Part shown: positions 8,323-18,085 of the stretch, piece by piece
Position numbering within the stretch: position 1 is the first letter of the stretch
Layout: each line of letters begins with the position of its first letter
Source of the DNA: Kribbella sp. NBC_00382
Lineage (GTDB): Bacteria; Actinomycetota; Actinomycetes; Propionibacteriales; Kribbellaceae
Direction: 5' to 3'
Assembly (NCBI RefSeq): GCF_036067295.1
Contig: NZ_CP107954.1
Location: 1,116,001-1,180,000 of the forward strand
DNA: 64,000 bases
Translations under genes and position numbers: made by a program
Notes under the pieces: model-generated
What the model was told of the DNA's origin: nothing
The model's input: only the letters and a program-made list of their open reading frames with translations
The model's database searches: none

Positions 8323-10773
8323 CTACGGGACGTCTACCACCGGGCTGCCGGGGAGGCAGCGGGTCGGCAGCGGGTCGACGTCGCAGCCGGTCAGGATGCG
8401 GACGATCTGCGGATCGTGGTCGCTGGCCTGGTCGGAGAACTCCGCGTTGATGTGCACGACACCGTACGAGTAGCCCTTGATCGCGGGGCTGACGGCGATG
8501 TGGTCGAGCACCTGCGAGTTGCCGTCGAAGATGTAGCTGTACCGCTGGTCGACGGGCAGCGTGTCGATCAGCGTCTTCAGCGCCGTCCCGTTGCCGGTCA
8601 GGGTCGCGACAGCCGGGCTGAACTGGTAGTCGTTCAGGTCGCCCAGCACGATCGCCCGGGCGCGCCCGGCCGACTTGGTGTTGAGGTCCTGGATGAACTG
8701 GTTCACCTCGGCGGCCTGGTTCTGCCGCTGTACCTCGCTGCTGCGCACCGGCGGCTGGACCGCGGCCGACAGCGGGTAGTCGCCACCCTTGGAGTTGAAG
8801 TGGTTGGCCACCACGAACAGCTGCTTGTTGCCGTCGTACAGGAACTCACCGACGAGCGGCTTGCGGCTGGACGCCCACGCGTTGCTGGTCGGGTCGATCC
8901 GGCCCGGCGAGACCGACAGCGAGACCTGGTTGCTGGTCGGACGCGCGCGGACCACCGAGACGGCGGTGTTCGCGTCGCCGCCCGGACGGTCGACGAAGGT
9001 GGTACGGGCCGGGTTGAACAGGAACACCTGGCGGATGTTGCCGCCCGGCTCGCCGCCGTCGGTGTCGTTGTTCGGGTTGATCGAGCGCCAGTCGTACGCC
9101 GGTCCGCCGGCCGCCTGGACGGCGGCGATGAACTTGGCCACGGTCTGGTCGGCCGCGACCACACCGTTGTCGGTGGCGCCGTTGTTGTCCTGGATCTCCT
9201 CCAGCGCGAGGATGTCCGGCGAGCCGAGGTTGCTGACGACCGCCTGGGCCAGCTTCGCGAACTTGGAGTCCGGGTTGGTGGCGGCCAGGTTCTCGACGTT
9301 GTAGGTCGCGACGGACAGGTCGCCGGCCTTCTTCGGCGGCTGCACCATCTGCTTCTTCAGGCCGCCGTCGGTGATCGTGCCGAGCTGGGTCGCCATCAGC
9401 GCGTACCCGCCGAACGACTGGTAGTCGAGCGGGCCGGTGGTACCGGCGGCCAGGGTCGAGCCGACGTTCGCGGCCGGGGCCGGGACCAGCGAGGCGACCA
9501 TCAGGCGGCCGCTGTTCTGGTCGTCGTACGACTTGTAGATCGTGCCGCCGCGCGGGGTCGGGTTCTGACCCGGCTTCAGCGTCACCCAGAGCTCACCGAA
9601 CTCGGTGTTGACCGGGCTGACCAGGCGGGTGCTCTGGTCAAGGGTGATCCGCATGCCCTCGTGCGTCTCCAGCCAGTCGAGCACGTAGCTGTTCGGCTCC
9701 AGCGGCTGGGCCTCGAGGCTGCCGGTCTTGGTGTAGGCGTCGGGGAAGGCAACCGGGATCGCGGCCGGCAGCGGGTTGGCGCTGGACAGCTTGATCGTGT
9801 TGACCGTGCCGCCGATCTCGGTCAGCGCCTGGGCGCCGGTGGCCGGGCGGAACTCGGTGACCCGGCCGGAGACCAGGACGGAGTCACCGGCCGCGACCGA
9901 CGGGGTGGTGCTGCCCATGAAGACGAAGACGCCTTCGCTGGTCAGCGGGTCGGCGTCGACGTTCGGGTCCTGGAACCAGAAGCCGCGCGCGGAGCCCGTC
10001 GTACGGGTCGCGGTGACGATGCCGGGGACGTTGGTGACGGTCGTGCCGACGATCGCCGAGATCCGGCCGGAGCCCTGGATGTCGTGGATCCGGGTGGTGC
10101 CGGGAGTCGGGTCACCAGGATCGCCCGGGTCGCTCGCGCTGACGGTGGTACCGGCGGTATTGGTCACCTTCGGTACGCCGGCGCTGAAGTCGACCGAGTT
10201 GTTGTCGGTGTCGATCATCGCGCCGGTACGGGCGTCGGCGACCGTGTTGCTGAGGCCCGGGGCGGCGAGCGTCTCGACGTTCGCCGTGTTGCCGTAGCCG
10301 ACCAGGTCCTTGACGTTCGGCGCGGTCGAGCAGGTGATGCCGCAGCCGACCATCGGAATCTGGCTGGTGTTAAGGGCGACGACGCCGGAGGTGCCCGACA
10401 TCGGGATCGCGCCGATCGCGTCCGGCGTCGGCAGCGAGACCGTGCCGCCCTGCCCCGCGGCCTCTTGGACCAGGTACTTGCCGTGGGCCGGGATGCTGCC
10501 GCTCAGCGCGGTCATCTGGAAGACGGTGCCGGCGGCGGACGCGTACTGGACGCTCCAGCCCGCGACGCTGACCGGGCTGTCGCTCAGGTTCGCCAGCTCG
10601 ATGTAGTCGTTCTTGAAGACCGCTCCGGAGTTACCCCCACCGCCGTACACACCGGAGATGACCACGTCGGCCGACAGGGCGTTCGCGGTGCCGGGAAGCC
10701 CCACCATCGCCGTGATGACGGCCAGCGGCAACGCCGCCGCCACGATGCGCCAGCGCGCTCTGGAATGTGCCAC
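8323..10773 (-). CDS. secreted ExeM/NucH-like nuclease (lamin-tail + EEP domain)
   Basis: An 816-residue exported protein. Residues 1-32 form a Sec signal peptide. Residues about 35-165 are a lamin-tail domain (YIELANLSDSPVSVAGWSV), followed by a linker with DPGDPGDPTPG and an OB-like region about 230-330. The C-terminal third is an endonuclease/exonuclease/phosphatase domain: LSVATYNVENL, ILALEEIQDN (catalytic Glu), VVANHFNSKGGD, VLGDLNDYQ and the final SDHDPQIV. Such proteins act extracellularly on DNA for nutrient or biofilm turnover. The GTG start has a GGGGGAA ribosome site about 9 nt upstream. It is divergent from the META lipoprotein gene. Confidence 0.93.
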   Translation of the reverse strand: MAHSRARWRIVAAALPLAVITAMVGLPGTANALSADVVISGVYGGGGNSGAVFKNDYIELANLSDSPVSVAGWSVQYASAAGTVFQMTALSGSIPAHGKYLVQEAAGQGGTVSLPTPDAIGAIPMSGTSGVVALNTSQIPMVGCGITCSTAPNVKDLVGYGNTANVETLAAPGLSNTVADARTGAMIDTDNNSVDFSAGVPKVTNTAGTTVSASDPGDPGDPTPGTTRIHDIQGSGRISAIVGTTVTNVPGIVTATRTTGSARGFWFQDPNVDADPLTSEGVFVFMGSTTPSVAAGDSVLVSGRVTEFRPATGAQALTEIGGTVNTIKLSSANPLPAAIPVAFPDAYTKTGSLEAQPLEPNSYVLDWLETHEGMRITLDQSTRLVSPVNTEFGELWVTLKPGQNPTPRGGTIYKSYDDQNSGRLMVASLVPAPAANVGSTLAAGTTGPLDYQSFGGYALMATQLGTITDGGLKKQMVQPPKKAGDLSVATYNVENLAATNPDSKFAKLAQAVVSNLGSPDILALEEIQDNNGATDNGVVAADQTVAKFIAAVQAAGGPAYDWRSINPNNDTDGGEPGGNIRQVFLFNPARTTFVDRPGGDANTAVSVVRARPTSNQVSLSVSPGRIDPTSNAWASSRKPLVGEFLYDGNKQLFVVANHFNSKGGDYPLSAAVQPPVRSSEVQRQNQAAEVNQFIQDLNTKSAGRARAIVLGDLNDYQFSPAVATLTGNGTALKTLIDTLPVDQRYSYIFDGNSQVLDHIAVSPAIKGYSYGVVHINAEFSDQASDHDPQIVRILTGCDVDPLPTRCLPGSPVVDVP

Positions 10774-10929
10774 TTGAATGTTCCCCCACCTAGATCGAAT
10801 GTGATTCCACCGAGGAGCATGGTGCTACGAACCCAGCCCCGAAACCAGCGTTGGCGACTGTTTGCTCGAGGCATCCGAGCTGTTCACCTGCAACGCCTGG
10901 GCCCGCCGCGGCGTCTTTAGAATGTGAGG

Positions 10930-11748
10930 ATGCGGATAGTAGTTGCGGCGGCGGCCACGGTGATGATGCTGACCGGCTGTGGGAGCGAGCCGTCCACCGG
11001 CGGATCGGGCGCCGGGCCGACCGGAAGTGGGTCGACCAGCGCCGCGCCCGGCGGCGGTGGGTCGCTCGACGGGCGGACCTTCTTGTCCGTCTCGGTGACG
11101 GAGGACGGGAAGCCGAAGGAGCTGGCGCCGAAGACCCGGATCGGGTTGCGGTTCGCGGACGGGAACGTGCATGCGGAGACCGGCTGCAACCAGCTCGGCG
11201 GCGCGGTCTCGACCGCCGGCGGGGTGCTGAAGGTAGAGGTGCTGGGCGGCACCGAGATGGGCTGCGACGCGCCTCGGCAGGACCAGCAGTACTGGGTCGA
11301 GAAACTGCTGAAGGACCGGCCCACCTGGAAGCTCGACGCCGACACGCTCACCCTCACCCGCGGCGCCACCACTGTGGTGCTGCAGGATCGCAAGGTCGTC
11401 CAACCCGACAAGACGCTCGACGGGACCACTTGGAAGCTCGAAACGGTCGTCGACGGCGATACCGAGTGGCACATGGTGGGAGCGGAGAAGGCTCACCTGA
11501 CGATCAGCGGTGAGCGCATCACCGGCTCGACCGGCTGCAACGACTTCGAGGGTCCGGTCGCCCGGAGCGCCGGCAAGCTCACCATCGGGGAGCTCGCCGT
11601 CACTCTGGTGGGCTGTACCGGTGACGTGGCCAAGCTCGAGCAAAGCGTCATCGCCGCGCTGCACGGGGACCTGACCTACAAGATCGAGGCCGACCGCCTG
11701 CAGCTTCGCACCGCAGGCGGCAAGGGCCTCGATCTCATCGCCGGCTGA
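10930..11748 (+). CDS. lipoprotein with two META (HslJ-like) domains
   Basis: A 272-residue protein. It begins with a lipoprotein signal ending in the lipobox LTGC, then a Gly/Ser/Pro linker. Two META-type repeats follow, each with the family GCN motif: TGCNQLGG (first, about residue 75-110) and TGCNDFEGP (second, about 195-225), with the ...GT(T)WKLE opening before the second. META/HslJ proteins are envelope proteins of unclear role, linked in some bacteria to stress or antibiotic tolerance. A GTG two codons upstream (10924) is an alternative start; neither has a clear Shine-Dalgarno. Convergent with the PIG-L gene, 18 bp apart. Confidence 0.85.
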   Translation: MRIVVAAAATVMMLTGCGSEPSTGGSGAGPTGSGSTSAAPGGGGSLDGRTFLSVSVTEDGKPKELAPKTRIGLRFADGNVHAETGCNQLGGAVSTAGGVLKVEVLGGTEMGCDAPRQDQQYWVEKLLKDRPTWKLDADTLTLTRGATTVVLQDRKVVQPDKTLDGTTWKLETVVDGDTEWHMVGAEKAHLTISGERITGSTGCNDFEGPVARSAGKLTIGELAVTLVGCTGDVAKLEQSVIAALHGDLTYKIEADRLQLRTAGGKGLDLIAG

Positions 11749-11766
11749 GCCGTACGTCGAACGCCT

Positions 11767-14715
11767 TCATCGCCGGTTAAGGCGTACGTCGAAGGCCTGC
11801 ACCTGGTTCTGCGCTGTCTCGAAGGAGACGAGCAGCCGCCCATCCGAGGCCAGCTTCGCTCTTTGCGCTCCGGTCAACGGGATGGACAGGTGCTTCACGC
11901 CACTCGTCAACTGCTGGCTGGTCTGCTTCACCACATGGCCGCTCATGTCTGGCGACCAGGGCGGATAGCCGCCGTCGGTGACAGCGCACGGCGTCAGGCC
12001 GTAGTCGGGCGCTGGGTCGGCGGCCGGTGAGCAGCTCGTTGTGTAGACGGGGATCGCGCCGATCAGTCCTGTCCACAGGAACAGCCTTGCCGTCCCTGGG
12101 GACTTGGCGAACGTGTAGACGTCCACCGAGTTGCGGCCGAGTTCGGCGTACAGGAGCTTGAGGTTGTCGGTCGGGACACGGCCGGAGATCGGTACGCCGG
12201 TACGCGCCGACTGGGCGATCGTCTGCGGCGACAGTGCCCCGTCGAGGTTGGGGTTGGACACGTTGGGCGGCGCCGGGGTCGTCGGGCGATCGGCTGGCGG
12301 GGTGTAGCCGGTCAGGGTCGCCTGACCCCAGCGGTATGGGTCGGACTGGACCGAGCCGAGTGCTGACCAGCCGGTGCGGGTGCTCATGTCGATGTGCCGC
12401 AGGGTCGTCGTACCGGCTGCTGAGGTGTCGTCGTTGTCGTACGGCGTGACGTTGAGCCCGAGTCTGGCCGGGTCGACGGCGGCCGGGAGGGCGGCTAGCG
12501 GGATCTTGACCTCGACGTCGTACCCGCCACCGGCGTACGCGTGCGGGGTGGTCGTCTCGTTGCTGCCGACCCACTTGGCCGTCGTCGCGACCTGGACGCC
12601 GGGCGCGTTGCCGATGCTGAGCGGGCCGGACGAGTAGCCCTGATGGTTGTCGGCGTCGCGCTCCCAGCACGGGCCGTTGGCGTTGCTGGGGTCGTTGGTG
12701 AACGGGAAGATGCCCAGTTTGAAGGTGTTGGCGGTGTCCTTGAGCACCTGGGACGCGTTGCCGCGGGGGTCGAGCAGGATCTCCACCGAGTCGGCCTGCC
12801 AGTGGCCGACGCACTCCTGCGGGGTCACCGCGTAGGACTGGTACTCGTCGCGGACGTGAACGAAGAAGTAGAGCGCGTCGTCGGACCAGGTGACCTGCGC
12901 GGTACTGCCGGCGCCGCAGTCGTTGGCGTCCGAGCAGGCGCCCTGCCAGACCCGGCCGATGTCGAGGGTCGGCCCGGCGTACTCACCAGGCGATGCGGTG
13001 CCGTCGACAACCGGTGCGGTCGCAGCCTGCGGGATGGCTGTCTTGGGGACGAGCGACAGCGTCAGCGTCTCGCTGCTCGAGTCGGTGACGATCGGAATCT
13101 GTACGTTCTGCGTTGCGGGCAAGGTCGTGTCGGTGTTGGTGAGCTGGAAGGTCACCGTGGTCTCCGCGCCGGCTGCGAGCGCTGTGTAGGACTTGGTCGT
13201 CGCGTCGGCGGTGAAGTTCGCCGGCAGAGTCAGCGCGACCGAGCCGCTCTGGGGCTGGCTCGACCAGTTGTGGACGACGACCGGCAGCGCGATCGTGCTG
13301 CCGACCGGCATCGACTGGACCGCCGCCGACCTCCCGAGTCTGGTGGCCTGGGGAGCGGTCTGGGCCAGCCATTGGTCGTACTCCTGCCAGTTCCCCCAGC
13401 GCTGGAAGCGGCCTTCGACCGGCGGCACGATCCGGACGACGTTGTCGGTGTAGCCGGTCTTCGCGCCGCTGGTGAAGAGGGCGGAGATCTTGAAGTTCTG
13501 GTTGACCGTCGCCGTGGTGCTGGGAGTGACGGTGAAGGTCAGGTCCTTGCTGCCGTGGATCTTGCCGGTTTGCTGCGGCGCGCTGACTGTCCAGCCCGTT
13601 GGGACCGTCAGTGCCGCTTGGCCCTTGGGTAGCGAGCCTTTGAGATGGAGGGTCGCCTGGAAGGGGTCGCCGGCCACGTTGAGGAATCGGGAGAACGTCA
13701 GGTACTCGAGCGTGCCCTTGGGCAGACCGCCCGGATCCTGTTTGGTCGCGCCGAAGAGGATGGCGTCGTCCTGACCGGCCGCGGGACTGCTGTTCGGCTG
13801 GAACGGTACGAACGACTGCGTCATCCCGAAGCGGGGGCAGGCCGGGACGGAGGTGCCCTTGTACATCACGCGACTCTGGGTGGGGTACGCCGCGCGGCCC
13901 TCGTCGGCTACCTGCTGCCAGCTTTTCGGCGTACCGGCGGGCTGGCCTTGGAGATTGCCGGCCGGCCATTTGTACGGGGAGTCGTAGCCGGTCCAGACGC
14001 CCGCGACCGGGTCCAGGCCGGTGGGGACGAAGCCGGTGGTGCAGTTGGCGGCCGTGGTGGTTCCGCCGGTGCCCGCGGTACTGCCGCCCGAGAAGACCTT
14101 CTTGACCTGCCAGGTGCTCAGGGCGTTCGGGCCTTTGAGCTGCTCAGGGAACTTGGTGGGGTCGGCCGCCGCGAGGACGCCTTCCCAGATCAGCCGGCCC
14201 GCCTGCTGGTGGTTGCCGTGGCCGGCTTGCAGGGTCGGGGTGAAGCCGATGTAGATCTCCGGCTGTGTCGTCCGGATCACCCGGGTGACGCGGCGCAGGG
14301 TCTCCTGCTCGTCCCAGAAATACTGGGTCAGCGGGGCGCTCTGGTTGTAGAAGAAGTCGACCCGGTCGAGGTTGAAGATGTCGACCGTGCCGGAGCGGTA
14401 GTGCGCGACGCGGTCCTCGTTCTCGCGGCGCAGGCCGAGGTCGGGGCCGAGCTCGTTGCCTGCGGAGTTCCCGCCGCCCTCGCCGCGGGTGACCATGATG
14501 ATCCCGCACTTGGTGCCGTAGCGCTGATGCCAGACGCCGCACGGACCGATGATGCTCGTGTCGTCATCGGGATGGGCCCACTCCCCCATCACGTCGATCT
14601 TGGTCGCCTTGTCGGCGACGTAGGTGGCTTTGGTGGTGTCCTGCGCTTGTGCCTGAGTTTGGGCTCCGGTGGTGAGGAGCAGGACGGCGGCGAGCAGGGC
14701 GAGCGTGCGCTTCAT
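11767..14715 (-). CDS. secreted PIG-L (LmbE-like) deacetylase with CBM9-like domain
   Basis: A 982-residue exported protein with a signal peptide (cleavage near residue 24). Residues about 40-230 are a PIG-L/LmbE zinc deacetylase: metal motif AHPDDD (near 47), MVTRGEGGGN and the distal HGNHQQAG histidines. The middle has NEW3-like Ig segments (VVHNWSSQPQSGSVALTLP). Residues about 565-790 form a CBM9-like sugar-binding domain (DDALYFFVHVRDE; WQADSVEILLDP). The architecture suggests deacetylation of an extracellular N-acetylated glycan or glycoside; the substrate is unknown. ATG has GAGGAG 7 nt upstream. Confidence 0.88.
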   Translation of the reverse strand: MKRTLALLAAVLLLTTGAQTQAQAQDTTKATYVADKATKIDVMGEWAHPDDDTSIIGPCGVWHQRYGTKCGIIMVTRGEGGGNSAGNELGPDLGLRRENEDRVAHYRSGTVDIFNLDRVDFFYNQSAPLTQYFWDEQETLRRVTRVIRTTQPEIYIGFTPTLQAGHGNHQQAGRLIWEGVLAAADPTKFPEQLKGPNALSTWQVKKVFSGGSTAGTGGTTTAANCTTGFVPTGLDPVAGVWTGYDSPYKWPAGNLQGQPAGTPKSWQQVADEGRAAYPTQSRVMYKGTSVPACPRFGMTQSFVPFQPNSSPAAGQDDAILFGATKQDPGGLPKGTLEYLTFSRFLNVAGDPFQATLHLKGSLPKGQAALTVPTGWTVSAPQQTGKIHGSKDLTFTVTPSTTATVNQNFKISALFTSGAKTGYTDNVVRIVPPVEGRFQRWGNWQEYDQWLAQTAPQATRLGRSAAVQSMPVGSTIALPVVVHNWSSQPQSGSVALTLPANFTADATTKSYTALAAGAETTVTFQLTNTDTTLPATQNVQIPIVTDSSSETLTLSLVPKTAIPQAATAPVVDGTASPGEYAGPTLDIGRVWQGACSDANDCGAGSTAQVTWSDDALYFFVHVRDEYQSYAVTPQECVGHWQADSVEILLDPRGNASQVLKDTANTFKLGIFPFTNDPSNANGPCWERDADNHQGYSSGPLSIGNAPGVQVATTAKWVGSNETTTPHAYAGGGYDVEVKIPLAALPAAVDPARLGLNVTPYDNDDTSAAGTTTLRHIDMSTRTGWSALGSVQSDPYRWGQATLTGYTPPADRPTTPAPPNVSNPNLDGALSPQTIAQSARTGVPISGRVPTDNLKLLYAELGRNSVDVYTFAKSPGTARLFLWTGLIGAIPVYTTSCSPAADPAPDYGLTPCAVTDGGYPPWSPDMSGHVVKQTSQQLTSGVKHLSIPLTGAQRAKLASDGRLLVSFETAQNQVQAFDVRLNRR

Positions 14716-14769
14716 GTGCGATCTCCTCGGGCGGTGGAGGCACTGGCACTTCTCGTCCTACCTGGCTAT

Positions 14770-16185
14770 TTACTCTTCAAGCAAGACCTGGCGAGTCGCG
14801 TCTGCAACGTTGGCAGCAACTTGCATCGCCGTGACCGGACCACCGTTGGATGCGAGGTTGGCGGCAGCGGCGTGCAGATAGGCGCCTGCGGCAGCGGCAT
14901 CGAGGGGGCTGAGCCCTCCGGCGAGGAGGGCGCCGGTGAGACCTGCCAGTACGTCGCCCGCGCCCGCGGTGGCGAGCCAGGCGCCGGCGTTGGTGTTGAC
15001 CCTCGTCTGCCCATCGGGGGCAACCATCACGGTGGTCGAGCCCTTGAGCAGGACCGTCACATCGAACCGTTCGGCGGCCTGGCGGGCGTGCTTGAGGCGC
15101 TCGGCCTCGACCTGGTGGCGCTCGACGCCGAGCAGGCGAGCCAGTTCGCCGGCGTGCGGGGTGATGAGGACGTTCGTACGGTCGCCTGAGTCGTCGAGCG
15201 CCTTCAGTCCGTCTGCGTCGAGCAGGACGGGTTCCTCGGCGTCGAGGAGTTCGCGGATCTTGTCGATGTCGAGTTCGTCGCCTAGGCCGGAGCCAATCGC
15301 CCAGGCTTGGACCCGGCCTTCGCCGGCCACCACTTCCGGGTGTTGGGCGCGTACTGCCGCGGCGACGGTGTCGGGGCCGACGTATCGGAGCATGCCGATC
15401 GGGCCTGCGAGGGCGCCGGAGGTGGCGATGACCGCGGCGCCCGGGTACTGGGTGGAGCCCGCCATCAGGCCGAGAACGCCGCGCGAGTACTTGTCGGATT
15501 CGGCGGTCGGGGTCGGGTACAGGGCTCGGACGTCCGGGTCCTGGAGGGATTCGACCGCTGCGGGTGGCAGGTCGAGGCCGATCTCGACGAGGTGGACCGG
15601 GCCGCAAGCGGTGGCGGCGGGGTCGATCAGGTGGCAGATCTTGTGGGTGCCGAAGGTGACGGTGAGTGCTGCTTTGACGTGCTCTTCGGGAATCTCGCCG
15701 GTGTCGACGTCGACGCCCGACGGCATGTCGACGGCGATGATCGGGACTTGGTGCTCCTCGGCGACCTTCACCGCCGCCAGCGCTTCGGGTTTGAGCCCCG
15801 GTCTGCCACCGATCCCGACGATGCCATCGACAACCACGTCAGCCACGGCAATCGCCCGAGCCGCCGCTTCGCCCCCATCCGCCACCCGGCCGCCGGCTGC
15901 GAGCAGCGCGGCCAGCCCCTCGCGGTGGTACTTGTCCGACAGGAGTACTGCGCTGACTTTTGCGCCTCGACGGGCGAGGTGCGTACCGGCGTACAGGGCG
16001 TCTCCGCCGTTGTCGCCGCTGCCGATCAGGAGGACGATGCGGGCGCCGTAGGTGAACCCGATGAAGTTGCTGATGGCAACGGCAAGCCCCGTCGCGGCGC
16101 GCTGCATCAGCGTGCCGTCGGGGAGCTTCGCCATCAGCTCGGCCTCGGCGGCGCGGACCTGGTCGACAGTGTGGGCGCGGCGCAT
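14770..16185 (-). CDS. nnrD: bifunctional NAD(P)H-hydrate epimerase / dehydratase
   Basis: A metabolite-repair enzyme for damaged NAD(P)H. The N-terminal epimerase half (about residues 1-215, NnrE) has [13 protein letters not shown] and [13 protein letters not shown]. The C-terminal ADP-dependent dehydratase half (about 225-470, NnrD) has [35 protein letters not shown] and the nucleotide motif [14 protein letters not shown] at 16185 was chosen because it gives the usual [14 protein letters not shown] start and lies one base from the acpS stop; an upstream in-frame ATG would overlap acpS by 45 nt. Confidence 0.95.
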   Translation of the reverse strand: MRRAHTVDQVRAAEAELMAKLPDGTLMQRAATGLAVAISNFIGFTYGARIVLLIGSGDNGGDALYAGTHLARRGAKVSAVLLSDKYHREGLAALLAAGGRVADGGEAAARAIAVADVVVDGIVGIGGRPGLKPEALAAVKVAEEHQVPIIAVDMPSGVDVDTGEIPEEHVKAALTVTFGTHKICHLIDPAATACGPVHLVEIGLDLPPAAVESLQDPDVRALYPTPTAESDKYSRGVLGLMAGSTQYPGAAVIATSGALAGPIGMLRYVGPDTVAAAVRAQHPEVVAGEGRVQAWAIGSGLGDELDIDKIRELLDAEEPVLLDADGLKALDDSGDRTNVLITPHAGELARLLGVERHQVEAERLKHARQAAERFDVTVLLKGSTTVMVAPDGQTRVNTNAGAWLATAGAGDVLAGLTGALLAGGLSPLDAAAAGAYLHAAAANLASNGGPVTAMQVAANVADATRQVLLEE

Positions 16186-16186
16186 C

Positions 16187-16537
16187 TCAGCCCTCCAGGA
16201 CAACGACCGCCGACGCGATGCCGGCGTCATGGCTCAGCGACAGATGCAGACTCTGTACGCCGAGCCGCGCGGCCTGCTCGGCGACCGTACCGGTGATCTC
16301 CAGCCACGGCCGGCCGGTCTCGTCGGTCCAGACCTCGGCGTCGTGCCACTGCATCCCGGCCGGCGCGCCGAGCGCCTTGGCGAGCGCCTCCTTGGCCGCG
16401 AACCGGGCCGCGAGCGAGGCCGGCGGCTTCTTCGCCTCCGCCTCGGTGAAGACGCGATCACGCAACATCGGGGTCCGTTCGAGCGTTTTCATGAACCGCT
16501 CGACGTCGACCACATCGATGCCCACGCCGACGATCAT
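16187..16537 (-). CDS. acpS: holo-[acyl-carrier-protein] synthase AcpS
   Basis: A 116-residue PPTase of the AcpS type that activates the fatty-acid ACP. The start [15 protein letters not shown] carries the Mg-binding Asp, and [12 protein letters not shown] the conserved WxxKEA-like motif, with [15 protein letters not shown] at the end. Length is standard. It is distinct from the Sfp-type PPTase at 46415-47104, so the biosynthetic cluster has its own carrier-protein activator. It is transcribed divergently from coaA and is followed at one base by nnrD. Confidence 0.96.
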   Translation of the reverse strand: MIVGVGIDVVDVERFMKTLERTPMLRDRVFTEAEAKKPPASLAARFAAKEALAKALGAPAGMQWHDAEVWTDETGRPWLEITGTVAEQAARLGVQSLHLSLSHDAGIASAVVVLEG

Positions 16538-16630
16538 GGCGTCCCTGGTGTGACAACTGCCACACCCACAGTCTCGTTGCCGCACATGCCGGTCAGCGTA
16601 TCCCCGCCAGGTGTGGGAAGAATGGGCCCC

Positions 16631-17584
16631 ATGCTGCAGCCGTCGCGGGAGGTGACCCCGTACACCGAGCTGGACCGCACCGCCTGGTCCCAGCTGGCCG
16701 AGACGACCGAGTCGCCGCTGACGGTCGAGGAGGTCGAGCGGCTGCGCGGTCTCGGTGACGAGATCGACATCGACGAGGTCCGCGAGGTCTACCTGCCGCT
16801 GTCCCGGATCCTGTCACTCTACGTACGGCACGCCCGGGCGCTGCATACCGACACCGAGGCGTTCCTCGGCAAACCGGCCGCCACCCGGACGCCGTTCGTG
16901 ATCGGCATCGGCGGCTCCGTTGCCGTCGGCAAGTCCACCACCGCCCGGCTGCTCCGCGAACTGCTCGCCCGCTGGCCCGAGCACCCCCGCGTCGCGCTCG
17001 TCACCACCGATGGCTTCCTCTGGCCGAACTCTGAGCTCGAGCGCCGCGGCCTGATGCTGCGCAAGGGCTTCCCCGAGTCGTACGACCGCAAGTCGCTGCT
17101 GCGCTTCGTCGTCGAGGTGAAGTCCGGCATGGACAACGTCGAGGCGCCGGTCTACTCCCACCTGCACTACGACCGGATGCAAGGCGTCCGCACCACCGTC
17201 GAGCAGCCCGACATCCTGCTGCTGGAAGGCCTCAACGTCCTCCAGCCCGCGCCCCGGCATGCGGACGGCAAGAGCGGTCTCGCGGTCAGCGACTTCTTCG
17301 ACTTCTCCGTGTACGTCGACGCTGCCGCGGACGACATCCGGTCCTGGTACGTCCATCGGTTCCTGAAGCTGTGGGAGACGGCCTTCCGCAACCCCGAGTC
17401 GTACTTCGTCCGGTACGGCGAACTCAGCCGCGCCGAGGCGATCGCCAAGGCCGAGTCGCTGTGGGACGGCATCAACGGGCCCAACCTCCGCGAAAACATC
17501 CTGCCGACCCGGTCGCGAGCAACGTTGGTACTCCGGAAGGGTGCCGACCACGCAGTCCGCTGGGTCCGCCTCCGCAAACTCTGA
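16631..17584 (+). CDS. coaA: type I pantothenate kinase CoaA
   Basis: CoaA phosphorylates pantothenate, the first step of coenzyme A synthesis. The 317-residue protein has Walker [17 protein letters not shown] near residue 97, [10 protein letters not shown], the [12 protein letters not shown] loop and LEGLNVLQ. The ATG at 16631 has GGGAAG ten bases upstream; the in-frame ATG at 16622 is only one base from that site and is less likely. Downstream is a long intergenic stretch. Confidence 0.96.
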   Translation: MLQPSREVTPYTELDRTAWSQLAETTESPLTVEEVERLRGLGDEIDIDEVREVYLPLSRILSLYVRHARALHTDTEAFLGKPAATRTPFVIGIGGSVAVGKSTTARLLRELLARWPEHPRVALVTTDGFLWPNSELERRGLMLRKGFPESYDRKSLLRFVVEVKSGMDNVEAPVYSHLHYDRMQGVRTTVEQPDILLLEGLNVLQPAPRHADGKSGLAVSDFFDFSVYVDAAADDIRSWYVHRFLKLWETAFRNPESYFVRYGELSRAEAIAKAESLWDGINGPNLRENILPTRSRATLVLRKGADHAVRWVRLRKL

Positions 17585-17642
17585 GGTACTGAATCCCCCA
17601 CGCGCCCGCCGTGCTCGCTCCTCCGTCGCTCTCACTCTGGGC

Positions 17643-17698
17643 GCTCCCGCCCACCCGTGGTCAACGCTCCTGCGTCGCGTGATTGCGACCACTGGAGT
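17643..17698. repeat. degenerate direct repeat, copy 1
   Basis: Begins GCTCCCGCCCACCC and ends GCGACCACTGGAGT. It shares both ends and most of the central CGCTCCTnCGTCGCGnGAT segment with 17784-17838. The core is 141 bp from the second copy. Confidence 0.6.
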
Positions 17699-17783
17699 TG
17701 CCAGCGCATGTACCCGGCAACCGCGGTGGAGCCGCCCCACGCGGCCTCGCTTGCCCGCTCCTACGTCGCAGGCAGCTTCGCCC

Positions 17784-17838
17784 GCTCCCGCCCACCCCAG
17801 GTTGGCGCTCCTCCGTCGCGCGATGCGACCACTGGAGT
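17784..17838. repeat. degenerate direct repeat, copy 2
   Basis: Same start (GCTCCCGCCCACCC) and same end (GCGACCACTGGAGT) as 17643-17698, one base shorter and with several substitutions in between. Function unknown; it may be the trace of a local duplication. Confidence 0.6.
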
Positions 17839-17927
17839 GATCAGCGTGTGCACTCCACGGACCGTGGTGGGCCTGCAAGCAGGTCGGTCCTCAGCGCTCC
17901 GCCTGTGGCGCGGGCATCGGTTGATGT

Positions 17928-18027
17928 GTGCGGGAGGACAGGAAGTAGTCGCTGATCGACCGTCCACAGCCGACCGGCTGAGCGTGGCGCCTGCCAAGAA
18001 TCAGCAGTACTTCCTGTCCTCCCGCAC
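17928..18027. repeat. perfect 20-bp inverted repeat with 60-bp spacer
   Basis: Arm 1 at 17928-17947 (GTGCGGGAGGACAGGAAGTA) is exactly reverse-complementary to arm 2 at 18008-18027. Pairing can continue imperfectly inward through GCTGATC / GAATCAGC. It ends 58 bp before the gene at 18086. It could be a leader structure, a small mobile-element relic or an operator pair; nothing in the sequence decides. Confidence 0.75.
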
Positions 18028-18085
18028 GCCATGTGGTTGATCTACAACCGTTTTGGCTGGTTGCTGGGTTGGGTACGGAGATCTC

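Larger units (their letters stand above)
17585..18085. other. 500-bp intergenic region with repeats, no convincing gene
   Basis: No reading frame here has a plausible start, ribosome site and protein-like composition. The stretch holds two degenerate direct repeats of about 55 bp and a widely spaced inverted repeat, listed separately. The right end (about 18040-18085) must contain the promoter and leader of the small gene at 18086. Confidence 0.6.

Noticed and set aside
8416..10920. Long plus-strand open frame opposite the secreted nuclease
   Set aside because: The translation is Arg/Val/Gly/Asp-rich with no recognisable motif, a typical antisense shadow in high-GC DNA. The minus-strand frame has a signal peptide and full EEP motifs.
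16187..16537. AcpS as the carrier-protein activator of the biosynthetic cluster
   Set aside because: It belongs to the acpS-nnrD housekeeping pair. A Sfp-type PPTase inside the cluster is the better candidate.
17928..18027. CRISPR repeat or phage attachment site
   Set aside because: There is only one inverted pair, with no direct-repeat array, no cas genes, no integrase and no tRNA next to it.
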